Notes: generated by a model not told the origin, from the sequence alone. Positions 33,916 to 46,490 are shown, counted from the stretch's first letter. The stretch: 64,000 bases of DNA from Salvator merianae (GCA_003586115.2 QVOM02000112.1:104131531-104195530); one strand, 5' to 3'. Translations and numbers: made by a program.

Positions 33916-35300
33916 AAAAAGGGTCCACAGCAAATAAAACTATTTCTTCTCTGTATTATATGACATTCTTTGCTTCTGTCTAATCCACTTGGACATGAAT
34001 GTACTCAAGCCAGTCTTAAGATGGATAGAGGGCCAGACTTGTCTTGGGTGCTCTGATGTGTAAAGTATCCCAAGTGCAAGGTGTTCTCAACTTTTTACAA
34101 AGAACTGGTGTGGGATTTATGGAATATTTTCTTTTAACTGCCAGTTCTCGTGTTTTTTTATTTTATTATTTGGAAATTCCTCTCCATTTTAAGAACAGTT
34201 TGCCAGGGTGCGTGGAAAAAAGTATGACTGTTGCAAAGTTGATGAATAAGCACAATGGCCAGTGTCCACAAACAAGTTGTAGGCTGCCCCTAGATGACGA
34301 GATGAAAATGCAGCATCTTGTTTGGATCTCGGAGTTGCCTCTCTCAGCAGGGCAAAATTGCGGGGCAAGCACGGACTCTTACCTGTTTGGATACTTGCTC
34401 CTGCGATGGCGCGGTGTGTATATCTGGGTATTTCGACAGTGCAAAATACCAGTAAGTGCATAATCGCCACCCCTTGCACATGTGCAGTGGTCATTTTTGG
34501 CCTGGTTTGGCCTCGCACATGTACAATGGCCATTTCCAAGATGGTGGATCTTAGGAGCAAGCGTCCAGACACCTTTCACTATATAGGGAAAACCCAACTT
34601 GGGAATTATTTTTCCCATAATAGCAATATTGCAAGAGTTCACCCAGTGTCCCGTGGCTATGTTGGGATTGCCATGGACACGTGTGGCAATCACAATATAG
34701 TGCCAGGATAATCCCAGGTTATAGGCCTGTCTGGATGCAGCCATAGTCTAACAATGCTGCAGAGCAATCATACCAAGTCTAAAGTTCAGTATTACCTCTG
34801 GAGCCTCCACAGTGGTGCCCATGGATGACCTTGTGCCTGCCAAGATCCTTTCTGGTGCCCAGGACCTACTGAAACGAAACAAAACACACAATGATGGGCA
34901 ATGGGGCAGTGGAAGAATAGCAACTTGCCTTCTGCTCAGGACAGTTTCTCCTTGCTAATTGCAAACCTTTACTTTTTCAGTTCTAGTCAGAGGTGAGGAG
35001 AAAGATAAATGCTCTTTAAAAAGAAAATATAAAAATCAGCCTTTATATTCTTTTTAGAACTTAGTTGCAAAAAATTTATAGCCCAAGGTTCAAATCTTAA
35101 TTAAGCCAGTCAGTGCCTCTCAGCTGCACCTACTTCACAGGAGAGTTATGAGGATAAAATGGAGGGGAGGAAAATAATCCTTCAGACTGTTGTGGGAAGC
35201 AGATTTCAATGGAAAAATAAAAGACTGAAAACCCTTGATCAGCAGTTGTGGCTGGTGTGGCAGAGGCAAGGCAGCTAAAAGGTGGTAGTACCAAGAGGCA
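33916..35300. other. Start of intergenic DNA downstream of LNX2
   Basis: No gene seen. The only recognisable repeat is the element at 34330-34744. The rest is unique-looking sequence. Confidence 0.5.
34330..34744. mobile_element. Long foldback-tailed element, copy 2
   Basis: It shares ATATCTGGGTATTTCGACAG-like text, TTGCACATG, CAAGATGG and the subterminal hairpin with the 15.3 and 39.5 kb copies. It ends GTCTGGATGCAGCC. The 5' part is shortened. Confidence 0.65.
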
Positions 35301-35305
35301 AGAGT

Positions 35306-35440
35306 TTTGTTGTTGTTGGGTACCAGCGAGTCATGGCCGACTCCTGGTTGACTGCATGGGCAGCTCTGTGGAGTGGACACCTCTGTGCAGTGGTTTGCCA
35401 TTGCCTACTTACACAGGTGCAGTTCTCTGCAGAGCCAAAT
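35306..35440 (-). mobile_element. tRNA-Ala-like SINE, truncated
   Basis: Only the tail half is present: GTTGTTGTTGGGTACCAGCG then GACTCCTGGTTGACTGCATG, read as the minus-strand 3' end. The tRNA head is missing. Confidence 0.75.
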
Positions 35441-35799
35441 GAAGGTTTGCCCCACTGAATATAACAGATTGTGGACAACAGCCAATGCTAAACTGAAGTG
35501 TGTGAAGAAGAATGAATGCAAGGTGTGAGCTGCTAGGTCTGGTGAGGCACTTGCCCTTATGGACCAGGTACCACAACTGAGGAGTTCTATATGTACAGGA
35601 TTCCCTGCTGAGTTCAGTAAAGAAGTCAGGTCTGTGAGAGCCCCTTCTGCTGGAGTATTAGGAAACTCCCCAAAGGAACCATGAATAACTTATTCCTTTA
35701 ACTATATCATATGCATGGAGACACATGGCAGTGACCAAGATGATGCATTTTGTGTTATACCAATAAGGTGGCAGGTACAAAGGCACAAACATTTAAGTC

Positions 35800-36220
35800 T
35801 GCACTCTTTTATTTTTTTTATTACACTGTATGCAAGAACAGGTTTTATCCCACTACACAAAGGCACCCTGCAGATGTGTTGGGTGCTCCTTAGGATTTTA
35901 TTATTATTGTTTTAAAAATATATAAAACGTATATTCAGTTCCCAGATGGGTACATTAATATACACGGCCTTCACTTGTTAAATGTTGACTTTCCCCCCTT
36001 CTTCAAAAGTTTATTGTACATTCCTTATTTCTTGCTCCTCCTGTTTTCTCAGTTCTCTTCTTCTTCCAACCTGTCTTCTTTCATCTTTATTCTTCAAATC
36101 CAGTGATGACAAACTCATTTTCTAATTCTTGTAGAAAGTCAATAAAGGGTTTCCAGTTTTTAGCAAACTTATCCGCAGTCTTATTTCAGGTGTTCCTTAG
36201 TTTTGATTTCATACTTATTT
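35800..36220 (-). mobile_element. L1 3' end with ORF2 C-terminus
   Basis: The minus strand near 36180-36110 encodes KFAKNWKPFIDFLQELENEF, the extreme C-terminus of L1 ORF2. The AT-rich 3' UTR follows to about 35800. Heavily 5'-truncated. Confidence 0.75.
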
Positions 36221-36239
36221 GCAGCTTTTTTTCAGGCAC

Positions 36240-36355
36240 TCATATTGTTTTAGTATGTCCATTTTACGTTTTGCTTTTATTGCTGTAACCTGTCCTGAAA
36301 CGTTCTGGTATAGGGTGGGTTAAAGATGCAAAAAAATAAATAAAATAAATAGATA
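36240..36355 (+). mobile_element. L2/CR1-type terminal fragment
   Basis: Text ending GGGTTAAAGATGC and AAATAAATAAAATAAATAG has the form of a LINE 3' terminus. Confidence 0.5.
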
Positions 36356-36962
36356 AAAACATAGTAAGCAGGCTATTGTATTTTGATAACATTTCATTTA
36401 AAATGGGAGACAGTGCACTTAATTCCCAGGCAAAGCCAAAATAGATTTCCTTTTTTTGCTGCTGTTGTTTTTTTGCTGTGAATGCATGATTTAGCAGTTG
36501 CCAGTACTGTTAATTTTTGTTGCTATTGGTTGCAATCCCTAGCAATATAAATACAGTCAGAGTGGGTTCTCTCTCGCTTGCTTGCTCACTTCCTCCCCCC
36601 AGTGTCAAATTCTCATTTCTTTAATATTGTTTATATTATCCTGCTGGTTATTCTGTCTCAGATTATTCCAGACAACAAAATCCAATTGCGTGACGTTAAC
36701 TGAACAATGAGGAAAATTAGAAGAGAAAAAAGGCCTAACTGATGAATCAAGCCATAGGCCTTTCACAATGTGCATCAACCCCACTGATTCACTTAACACT
36801 TGAAACAGCAAACTTAGATGAAGGCTGCCTCTGTATATCGCAGGTTATACTTCATGAAATCTCACATAATTTAACCTTCACCTGAATATGTCAACAGTTT
36901 TACATTCATGGGGTAAATTTGCACCCCATAGCTAACAACTATTAAACATGAAATTTCACTAG

Positions 36963-37225
36963 TGTAGCCAATAGGGGTAGGGTCTTCTTGATGGTAGCCC
37001 CCAGACTATGGAATAGCCTCTCCCCTGAGGTGCTGGAGGCGCCTTCACTATATACATTTAGGAGATTAGTGAAAAGCCACCTATTTACCCTGGCCTTTGG
37101 CTGAAGAAGAAGCTTCCTCTCCCCTCTTTCATTGTCTGTTACTGATTTTACTATGTTCATTTTATACTGTTTTATGGTTGTACCATGCCCTGAGACCTTT
37201 GGGATAAAAATGGAAATAAATCTCT
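36963..37225 (+). mobile_element. CR1/L2-type LINE, ORF2 end and 3' UTR
   Basis: It encodes LWNSLSPEVLEAPSL-like residues and then KSHLFTLAF-like residues, the last motif of CR1/L2 ORF2. A short 3' UTR follows, ending GGGATAAAAATGGAAATAAA. Confidence 0.75.
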
Positions 37226-37544
37226 GCAAGTGTAATAGAAAACTCATGTAGCAAAATGTGAACACTGGGCATAATTTCAATGAAGAATGGGGTGTGAATG
37301 TCAGAACTCCATACTGCCCTTATTCAGGTTTTCTGTTTCAAGCTGTTAAATGTGAATAGTCTTTCAGCTGCTTTCAAAATAAGTGTGGTCTGAATAACTT
37401 TATATGGTTTCCTGCAGTTGCTATCTGTTGTCTTGTATATTTATCCATGCAAAACATTTTGTACTCTAGGGCTTATACTGAAGAGTTTACACGCTAATGA
37501 GTTTTCTGCATCTACCTTCTTTATTTGAGCATAGAACACACAGC

Positions 37545-37775
37545 CACATAAATTTATTTATTACTTTTTGAATTTAAAACATTTTTATGTGGCTTTTTCA
37601 TATTAAATATTTCAAAGCAGTTTACAAATTTCAAAACCAAGTTAAAAACCATTAAAATAAACATATAAAACCACATATGAATTTTATATATTTTATTTAT
37701 TTCCAATATGTATATGCTACTTTTCATAGAAAATCTGAAATGGTTTACAGAACTCAAATTAAAAGTAAAGGCTAA
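37545..37775 (-). mobile_element. LINE 3' termini, antisense
   Basis: AT-rich text with TTTATTTATT starts and AAAGCAGTTTACAAATTTC, the minus-strand image of L2/CR1-type 3' ends. Two tails appear nested. Confidence 0.5.
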
Positions 37776-38119
37776 AAAAAAGGAAAGAAAAACACTTTAA
37801 AAAATGCAGCATTTGAAAACACATTAAAAGTTTAATGAGTTAAGGCAAGAACCATTTACCTAGCAAGTGGCCTTCCATACATATACTGTTGAGCTCCAAG
37901 AAGGTGTGTTGTGGAGGCAACAGTATTTGCCTTGAAGGAATAAGCCCAAGATAGCAAATTGTAAAGTCTAAAACTAGAAGGATTTATTGAGAATGTAAAA
38001 GATTGCAAACATGGTGCTATTTACAAGGAATAAGCAAAGGGGGAGATTTTGGTCAAGGTGTTTTAAAGGGTGTAGGAGGGACAGAGGAACAATCAGGTTA
38101 TCATGTCACAAGGTATATG

Positions 38120-38360
38120 AATGAACAAATTTATTTTGTATTTGTGTTTATATGCCACGTTTCAAAAAAAAAACACACAACCCAAGGTGATTCTCAGCAG
38201 AGCAAAAATACAATACGCAAAACACATCCAAGCCAATATACAAAAATTTCAAATACACAGTGTCATTGATTGATTGATTATTATTTGCATTTTTGTCCAG
38301 CCCCATACTCGAAGGTCTCTGGACAGCTTACAATAAAAATTTAAAAAAGATGCATTCCAG
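38120..38360 (-). mobile_element. LINE 3' termini, antisense
   Basis: Two adjacent minus-strand tails contain TATATGCCACGTTTC and CAGCCCCATACTCGAAGG, parallel to the 11.8-kb LINE tail (CGCCCTATACCCGGAGG). Confidence 0.55.
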
Positions 38361-38639
38361 TGCCTGGAAAAGGGGAGGGAAAGCTGTTCCTCAGGCTAAG
38401 GCCAATGTAAATTAATACTGTATAAACAGAGCTGATAATCCACAGTAATATACAAATTATAAAATACACAGTGGGCACAGTTACACCCTAGCCTGACAGT
38501 CCATCTCAGGGACAGACAGGGAAGTCAGGCTGCTTTCGGTCCTACTGTGACCATAACGAAGACGCCCCCCGCGCCAAGCCTTCATGATAAAAGTTCAGCG
38601 TAGCGTGGTGGGGAGGTGCCTCCGTGGGGTGCAGTGCAA

Positions 38640-38790
38640 TGGGGGGGGCTGGTATGGTGTGGGAGGTGTGGGGTGGTGTGATGGGGTGGTGTGATGGGGT
38701 GGGGTGGGGTGGGGTGGCTCTGCAGGAAGGTGCAGGGGATGCAGGGGGTAGGGGGTGGCGCAGCACAATGGGGGTGCTTGGTGTGGTGGG
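38640..38790 (+). repeat. G-rich minisatellite with GGGGT runs
   Basis: The + strand has GGGGTGGTGTGAT repeated and then four consecutive GGGGT units near 38696-38716, followed by looser GGGGGT text. The pattern can form G-quadruplexes. Long Pro/His-rich minus-strand open frames here are a by-product of the repeat. Confidence 0.85.
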
Positions 38791-39448
38791 GGAGAGGGTG
38801 GATGAAGGAGGGATGGCAAAGCTTACCTTTTACCAGGAACGACACGGTGCCAGCGGCAGATGTGCGTAGCCGGCACTGACAGCTCATGTAACCCTGCTGG
38901 CTGCCCTCCACACTGCTACTGACCTGGCTTGGATGGCAACCCTTTGCCTGAGTCCATTTCTGGCTGCAACAGACCCAGTGCTGGGATTATCCAATGACAG
39001 AATAGTCCCATTCCAGCCAGGAAAATCCTCAGAAAATCCAGAAATGTGCTTTGGAGTCTAGTCTCCAAGGACTTAAGACAGCCTCCGTTCTTCTAACATA
39101 GAAGGTGTGACTGTGGCCAAGAGAACAGAACTATAACAGTACCAATTAAACAAAGATCACTCAAACATAACAAAAGAAAAATTAAATAAAAGTTGCAGTA
39201 AGAGAAGAGCCAGGAGCAGTCCAGGGGACGGCAGAGCAGCAGGAGCAAGAAGACATAGTGCTACAGCCAGTCCTGGTCTCCACCTTCTTCCTCCATCCCA
39301 ACCAAGAGCAGCCAGTATTGGGGTTCATGGTCTTTTGGAAACATCTGTTTCTACTGAGCATGCTCAAGGCCTTGAATCTTCTATGTGTAAACGCAACAAC
39401 ACATGAACAAGCTAATATATACCGTAAAAGGAACTCTGAGAAAGTGAA

Positions 39449-39930
39449 ACCACTACCAGACGTGCCTTGTTTATACTGGGTTTTTGCAATGTTCTGGAGT
39501 AAAGCACTTCCAGAATTATCACATGTTGCCTAGATGGCAGGGAAAAAATGGGAGGAAAGCAGAAGCAATTATTGGTGTGGACACTTGCTCCCACAATGGT
39601 GCTTCAAGTACATCCGGGTATTTCAATGGGGAGAAATACCCGGAAGTGCGTGATCGCCGCCCTGTGAGCATGTGAGACCGCCATTTTTAGCTGAGTTTGG
39701 CCCCGCACATGTGTGGTGGCCATTCTCAAAATGACAGTTCATGTGAGCAAGCATTCAGACTTATTATGTAAAACCCGAGTTGGGAGTTGGTTTTCCCACA
39801 ATAACTTTATTGCAGGATACCACCCCACTATCCTGGGGCTATGCTCAGATTGCCACAGACATGTGTGGGCAATCCCAACATAGCCCCAGGATAATCCCGA
39901 GTTTTACATCCTGCCTGGACACAGCCTAAG
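39449..39930. mobile_element. Long foldback-tailed element, copy 3
   Basis: The best preserved copy. It has TTCTGGAGTAAAGCACTTCC, ATACCCGGAAGTGCGTGATC, TTTGGCCCCGCACATGTGTG and a subterminal hairpin at about 39830-39895, whose 26-base arms pair at 23 positions. The right end reads CTGGACACAGCC followed by TAA. Confidence 0.75.
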
Positions 39931-40739
39931 AGATAACAGGATTGGGCCTTTGATGATTTAAACATAGCCTCCTGGATGTTGCCAATAACCAGATGGTGAA
40001 TCCAAACGTTCATAAGAAGGCCATTTATTCTTGTTTTATTCTCATGCCCTGAATCTGATTGTATCTCTCTTTGAACTGTTATCTTGTCATTTTTTAAATT
40101 GTGCAGCCAAGATGTTCTTCCCCCAGAGTCCAATCCGGGATATAATCCAGAATAGGACCCAGTGCAGAAAGAACCAACGTCTTCATTATCTTTAATATCA
40201 GAGGGGAGGAAATTCCACAAATTAGATGCTACTACTACAAAAAAATACCTCTCCCAGGACGCCTCCTTGCTCCAAGCTCCAAGCCAGCAGTCACATTCTG
40301 CAACAAACTTAATTTTTATATCCAGTGCTTTTTACCCCCTCAGCATTGCATCAACACAGTGGGGTACCTTCCATCTTGCCTAGTTACATCGTCCCCTGAG
40401 GACCACTTGCACACCTGCTGAGGCACACTGACAACCTGCTGATCTTCGTAATGAAGAATCAGTGCTCTGGCGTGATTTTTGCTCCTCACTCTTTTTCTTT
40501 TCTTGTGGTCATGGTTTTTTTTTTTTATTTAGGCTGTAGGCCTAAAGATAGAACTTGTAATTTTTCTGATCTTGGTAAGCCACTTTTCTGAGAACCCTTT
40601 CAGCTAAAGAGGTAAAAATGTTCTATGTGAATGGACGGACTGCTGATTCCCTACAGTTGTTTAGAGGGATCAAATACTTCAGATATATTATTGAAGTACT
40701 TCTGACCACAGCCTTTCCAAGGTTAGTATCATTTCAGGC

Positions 40740-41490
40740 CTGTTACTTGTGGTTTTAAATTAATGTTTGTTTTTGCTGTTTGGTTTTATTGTAATTCATC
40801 CTGAGGCCTGGGAGTGTAGGGTAGGGCAGATATGCAGATAAAAAAAAAATGTATGCTTTCTCAGGGATCACCAATATGGCATATAGGGGTTCAGAATTGC
40901 CCCTGAGGCTTTCCCGCCCCCTGGGAGCCTTAAAGTTCCTGGAAAACATGCAGAAAAGGGCAACCAGAATGATCAAGGGGCTGGAACATCTTCCTTACTA
41001 TGAAATCAGGCTGCAGCATCTTGGCCTCTTCAGCCTTGAAAGATGGCTTTTAAGAGTGGACCTGATTGAAGTATGTAAAATCATGCATAGTTTGGAAAAG
41101 GTAGATAGAGAAAAATTATTTTCTCTATCACACAATACTAGGATCAGGTATATTCTATGAAGCTGATGGGTAAGAGAGTTAGGACCAATACGGAGTTTAT
41201 TACCTGAGGAGGTGGTGATGACCATAAGTCTGGATGGTTTTGAGAAGGGGCTGGACAAATTGAAGGAGGACAGGTGTATCAATGGCTACTAGAATGGACG
41301 TTTAGCTGCTTGCCTCCAGGGTGGAGAAACAGGCAGGATGCCTCAAAGGCCATTTACAGGGAATCGAGAGCAGGTGAAGATTTTGACTTTGTCTTCTGCT
41401 TGAGGTGCCCAGAAGCAACTGGTGGACCACTGTGTGAGACAGGATGCTGGATTAGATGGGCTGTGACCCAATCCAGCAGGGGAGACCTGG
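40740..41490 (+). mobile_element. CR1-type LINE tail region
   Basis: At 40935-41240 the sequence reads AACATGCAGAAAAGGGCAAC and CATAGTTTGGAAAAGG, then TGAGGAGGTGGTGATG, a familiar CR1-like ORF2 end (KRATRMIKGLEHLPYYEIRL is readable in frame). The tail at 41440-41480 reads TAGATGGGCTGTGACCCAAT. An L2-type terminus precedes it at 40740-40850. Confidence 0.75.
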
Positions 41491-41689
41491 TTCTCTGGAC
41501 CAGGGACAAAGGGGGTAGGAGATTGTCAAGCACGTCTGCAGTGCTAGGAGAGACTCCCTTTGCACTGCCAACTCCACTGCGCTTTACAGCAGCTTCCTCT
41601 CATTCCCACTGCGGTTGGAAAGGGAAAGAATCTCTCAACTAGGCTGTAAGTAGTGGGGAGGATCTTGCACTGTTTCCAGCACCATATTT

Positions 41690-42140
41690 GCATTTCTATC
41701 CTGTCCTATAATGTCACAGGGTGGGTTATAATAAAACCAATACAATAAACAGAATTAAAATTCAATTCAGAAGAGGAGGAGGAGGAGACACATAGCTAAT
41801 AGTGCCTGAAGGCAAACCATCTCTTCATTCAAACGCTACAGTAAAGAGGTGCATCATCACCATGTGTTGAAGTATATGCACTGAGATAGCTCAAAGGAGA
41901 GATCATTTCACAGTCTGGGGCTACCACAGAGAAGGCCCTCCTCTCACATGCCTTTGAACCTTTAACTGCTGATAGAGGTGGCACTGTTGAAAGGGCCTCT
42001 CCTGCACATCTTAACTGATGTGCAAGTCTGTATGGGAGGAGGTGCTCCTTTAGGTACTTGATGTCCAAACTGTTGAAGACTTTATAAGTCATTATTAAAA
42101 CCTTGAACTGGTCTCAACATAAGTCAGCACTGGTAACTAG
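41690..42140 (-). mobile_element. L2-type LINE 3' region, antisense
   Basis: It parallels the 3' UTR at 12.0-12.2 kb (CTACCACAGAGAAGGCCC, GGAGGTGCTCCTTTAGGTA, then GACTTTATAAGTC). No coding part is retained. Confidence 0.65.
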
Positions 42141-42261
42141 TGCAGTTCCTTGAAGACCATTTTGATATGTGCCTGGTGAGATTACTCATCAGCAACCTTG
42201 TGACAGTGTATCAGCCTCTTAATTTGAATGCAAACATAGTGCTGGTATGATTTTGACTTAT

Positions 42262-42425
42262 TGGCCATCTGGAAAGATTCCTGTGACATTACTTTGCTAC
42301 CATCTCCCAGGAGTTGACCGAGTTGACCAAGTTTGTGACAGTAACAGAAGGAAGGGAGCAGGCAAGCAGCAAGCTGTCAGACACTGGTAGCAAAGTAATG
42401 TCTGAGGAGTCTTTCCAGATGGCCA
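42262..42425. repeat. 41-bp inverted repeat with 82-base loop
   Basis: The arms 42262-42302 and 42385-42425 pair at 38 of 41 positions (TGGCCATCTGGAAAGA outward, TTACTTTGCTACCA inward). No other copy was noticed in the window. Confidence 0.85.
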
Positions 42426-42781
42426 GTAAGCAAAGTGTTTCTGCGGGGAGCCCCACACGTGTCTGACTGGTTCTGGCAGGCTGTGGTGAGGGGCAAAGCC
42501 AGGTTCCCATTATTTCGGGCTTTTCTCCTTGCTGCCTAAAGCCAGCATGAGAGTGTAGGACAGGCATTTGAAGGATTAGCTCGACTATCTGTATTACATT
42601 CCATGCTCTATTTTTTTAAAATTGTTGACAAAAGACAGTCCTTTCATGCAGTGAAACAAAACTGGTTTTCCCAGACAAAGCATGAACTCGCACAGGGTGC
42701 AATTAATGGGCAAAAGCAAGTCAAGCTAAATGAAATTGCTGTGTGCAATAGTTTCAGAGGGAGAAGACATGCTTCTCATGT

Positions 42782-43680
42782 TCGTTTTTTATCAATTTTT
42801 TATTGAATTTTTTAATTATACAAAAAGAAATAGCAAAAAAAATAACAAATTATAACAAAGAAAAATAGTGCTTCCCCAAAAAAAGGATATATATTGAAAA
42901 GAAAAGAAGAAAAGGAATAAAAGAAAAACAAGAACTACTACTCCACCACCACACTACCCCTTGTGCACACTGATTGACAACTTTAGATTATTTCTTCCAA
43001 CTTCTTTCTCTTTCATTTTCATTTTAGCTGGACCAAAGAGTTAGTCTTGTTATTTCTTCTCTGAATTCTTCTGGTGCATGGGATTTCCCTGAAATATACA
43101 ATAAATCTTTCCATTTTTCCTCTGTTTTACAAAGCAATTTCATACCTTGACTTTTGCATCTTATTTCCTGCATATTATCAAATCTATATTATTCCATTAA
43201 ATACCTGTACCAATTATCTAATGTCCATATAGTACTTTCCCTCCATCCCAATACAATTGTTGATTGTACTGTTTTTCCTCCCTTATACTCCCTGATGTCA
43301 CTTCAAAAAAAAACTAGTTCAGGTGATAAATTCAAATTTAAATTTAAAATATCATTAATTTTATTCTGAATAACTCTCCAGAACAATTTTATAGTATCAC
43401 ATTCCCACCAAAGTGGAAGTATGTGCCTCTATGTCCACACCCATGTCAGCATTGCGGTGACATCATGAGTGTCATATGTGCTAATTGTGCTGGTGTGCTA
43501 TACCATCTATAGAATATTTTAAGAAGCATCTCTTGTACCCTATTATTTTTTAATTCATTAATTTTCTTCATTTTTTGCCCAACATTTTCCCTTGTAATAT
43601 TAATATCTGACTGCCGTATTTGAAACATGCTTTCCGTTATTTCGTTCTATAGATTTGTTAATAAATCATATATTTTATGC
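42782..43680 (-). mobile_element. L1 3' end, ORF2 C-terminal part
   Basis: The minus strand near 43440-43360 encodes HILPLWWECDTIKLFWRVI, the cysteine-containing C-terminal block of L1 ORF2. An A-rich 3' end follows to 42782. Frame-broken and 5'-truncated. Confidence 0.75.
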
Positions 43681-44483
43681 TTCTCGTGTTAATGGCCTGC
43701 AGATGTGGGATACGTCCTCACAGCCTCTGCCTTCCAAGATCTGACAGGCTCCACCTCCCATGGAACCTGACCTTGCACCTCTCCAACTCCAAAGCAGCAG
43801 AGGCTAGCAAAGTAGGTTGCAGGTGGAAACCCGTACCCCATAGCACACTGTTTTTGCAGGCTGTTTTAACGCCCCAGCAGTGGCAATAAATAAGGGATCC
43901 TTTTGAAGTTCTCATAGTGCCAATGTTGCAGAGCTCATGCCTGACCCAGAAAAATGTGTTCCAGGCCAGGAATGCAGTGGGACAGGAGCAAAGCAAGCTA
44001 CTAGCTGTCTGCTCAAAAGCCGGCGTTGCTTGGCATAGCTTCAAAGCGGGGGAACAGAAGTTCCCCAGCTGTGAAGTTCTAGGCCAGAGACATTTCCCTA
44101 TGCTGCTATAAATGGCCCCATAAAGGGGCCATCTTCCACAATTCAGCAAAAATTTGCCAGACTCTGGAATAGGTGTGGCACTGCTGCTGCCACCTAATGT
44201 CTGAACAATAGTGGCAGGAACTGGGACAACTGGCACACATGGAAATTATTTTTAAGCAGTTCCTAGCCATGGTGCTACCAGCATGGATGGACTGTGAGAA
44301 TGCTGCCAGACTGTAAACCATGCCCTGTCCCTAAAAGTGCCTCTTTCCTCTTCTATCCTTTCTAAGACTAACAGAAATCAGCAGCAGAAGCAGAAATCAA
44401 AGAAACTCTACATTCCTTTCTGTCTTCTGTATAATGGTGCTAAGCAAGCCCAGAAAGCAGAAGCAAGAGAATAAATAACTGAG

Positions 44484-45031
44484 GACCTCTCTGCACTTAT
44501 CTTTGATATGGATGCAGTCCCTCATAGTCCTCTTCAGGGCCTCTTTCGTCTGCATGCTGGTGTAGACTAGAGTGGCCGCACCGACTGCTAGTACACTCTG
44601 TCCATTGAGAACAGAACATAATCCAGATTGGGAGGTTCCTGATCTGGATTACCAGAAGGCCTCAACATCAAGGACTACTGGCATACAAGCTTGGCTCATT
44701 CTGGATCATGGAGGTGTGCAAAAGGCATGCCTTCGTTTTCTGGACTATCAGGGGACCCATTTCAGCTGTGCACCAAAGCGCACTACCAAAATGGATCCCC
44801 TGGGGATTCCAAGGCTAGGAACTTTTGTTAATAATCATCAGAGCCCTCTGGGGTCAGTTCTGAAGTTCATGCAAAATTCGGGCCCAGTGTGGGGGCTGGG
44901 CTGGAACAGTTTTGCCTTGCAGACAGTGCTGCTCCCAACCAAACCTTGCCATGATCGAGCCCAGAGGGCCTTGCATGATCCAGATCCACTAGCCCAGATT
45001 ACAACAAGGTAAGTGCAGAAAGGTCCAGAAA
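44484..45031. mobile_element. GGACCTNTCTGCACTTANC element
   Basis: About 550 bp. The left end GGACCTCTCTGCACTTATC and the complement of the right end, GGACCTTTCTGCACTTACC, match. The body has GTCTGCATGCTGGTG, TGATCTGGATTACCAG and AAGGCATGCC. The 146-codon open frame inside it resembles no protein I know. Confidence 0.75.
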
Positions 45032-45719
45032 CTCTACTCAGAGAATGGAGAGCACCACAGGCAACTGAAACTCATCCTCAATGTCCAGTTAGGTTGTTGG
45101 GTTAGGTTGTTGACTTGGGCTATGTCAGCGGTCTTTTGCTGTCTTTAATTTTGTGACCAACTGTGGAACCATATGGCATTGAACATAAAATAAACTTTAT
45201 GGGTCCAGAGGCCCATGTGGAATTCTAAGAAAACATTGTGAGTGCCTGTTATAAAATGGCTGCTATGGAGCATGGAAGGAATATCAACATTTGATCAAAA
45301 ATGATTCCTGTTGCTCCTTATGTCTGTCTGGCATTGAAAAATGAAGGAAGGGCATCAATCAGAAGAGTAAAGCTGTCTTCATATTTTGTACAGAGCCCAA
45401 AGAGTGAAGCAAATTATTTTGGACTTGGAGACAGAAAATAAACTTTCCAATTTGCCATTTTTGTTTGTTTACTTCAGTAGGTTCAGATTCTCTTCCAGGC
45501 TTCCATGAAGAAAGAGGCATAGTTGGCTTGTGTGTACCCAGAATGCCACAGTCACAGTCTGAGGTCAATTGAAACCTGGATACAGTGCTCACCACACAGA
45601 ACTGAACAAGTTATATCATCCTTGCCCTTCGAGGGTGCATGGAGGATAAAATGGAATAATCCCAGTTATGGCAACCAGAACTGCTCAAAAGGAAGCAGAA
45701 ATACATAAAAGTATTGATT

Positions 45720-46140
45720 ACCATCGTTGATTGTTCCAAAGAAATGTGTGATTCACACTATGTTCAAATATTTGCATTTTGAATCCCTGTTTTTAACTGT
45801 GCATGAGGTTTGCAACACCAGAGATTTAGATGATACAGGGTGCGGCTCTTTTCATTTGTATTTTACAGGGCCTTTCATAATTACGCATCTTATGATGATG
45901 CTAAATGCAATTCTGACATGCCCTTCTAAAAATGCCCCAGATTAAAAGCTTTTATGGACTCTTTAGGCCATGGGCCTGCAATTACACAAAATGAACTGCA
46001 TTTTAGCTTCCCATTGAAATTAATAACAGCACTTCTCCAATTGACTCAGTGAGTAGTTAATGAAATAAACGGTATATTTCACTACATTGTGGTTTGAAAG
46101 CCATTTGAGGTAAATTCGGTGCTTCAAATGGGATAATAAT
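45720..46140. other. Repeat-poor AT-rich block, candidate conserved non-coding DNA
   Basis: No transposon text is recognised. It has many TAAT, TTAATGA and ATGCAAAT-like short motifs and balanced purine and pyrimidine use. This is a style impression only; alignment is needed to support it. Confidence 0.25.
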
Positions 46141-46334
46141 TCTCATGGCACAGATGCTTTTTTGTGGTAGATTTTGTAGAATCCCAAATATGTCCAAATA
46201 TGTTTGGCAATCATTAACTGTAGCAGTTTGACTCTAATCTTCCTTGCTCTGTGCAGCTCAAGACGAAGCTGTTCATACAAATGGAAAAGTAAAACATAGT
46301 GGTGCAGGATGCAGAATTTCTGCACTGCATCTAA

Positions 46335-46490
46335 GGCTACATCTCCACAATATTAAAAAAAAGTGGTTTGAAAACAGCTTAGAAGTGGTAGCATCCATAC
46401 ACTACTTCCTCTAATTCACATTAAAGGTCATAAAATGCACTTTAATGATAAGCAAAAGGGTAAGCAGCTTTTATTCCACATTACAGGTCA
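46335..46490. mobile_element. Left half of a GGCTACATCTCCAC element
   Basis: It begins GGCTACATCTCCACAATATT after CTAA, and its wording (AAGTGGTTTGAA, GTGGTAGCATC, TTAAAGGTCATAAA) parallels the segment at 63160-63270. A foldback family of unknown type. Confidence 0.45.

Noticed and set aside
38542..38911. Pro/His/Thr-rich minus-strand open frames
   Set aside because: They are translations of the G-rich minisatellite, with no start context or splice structure.
43718..44236. 172-codon minus-strand open frame, the longest in the window
   Set aside because: It has no recognisable domain, no splice partners, and low-complexity Cys/Ser/Ala-rich composition, so it is probably chance.
44572..45012. 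146-codon open frame
   Set aside because: It lies wholly inside a terminal-repeat element whose other copies do not keep the frame, and shows no known domain.
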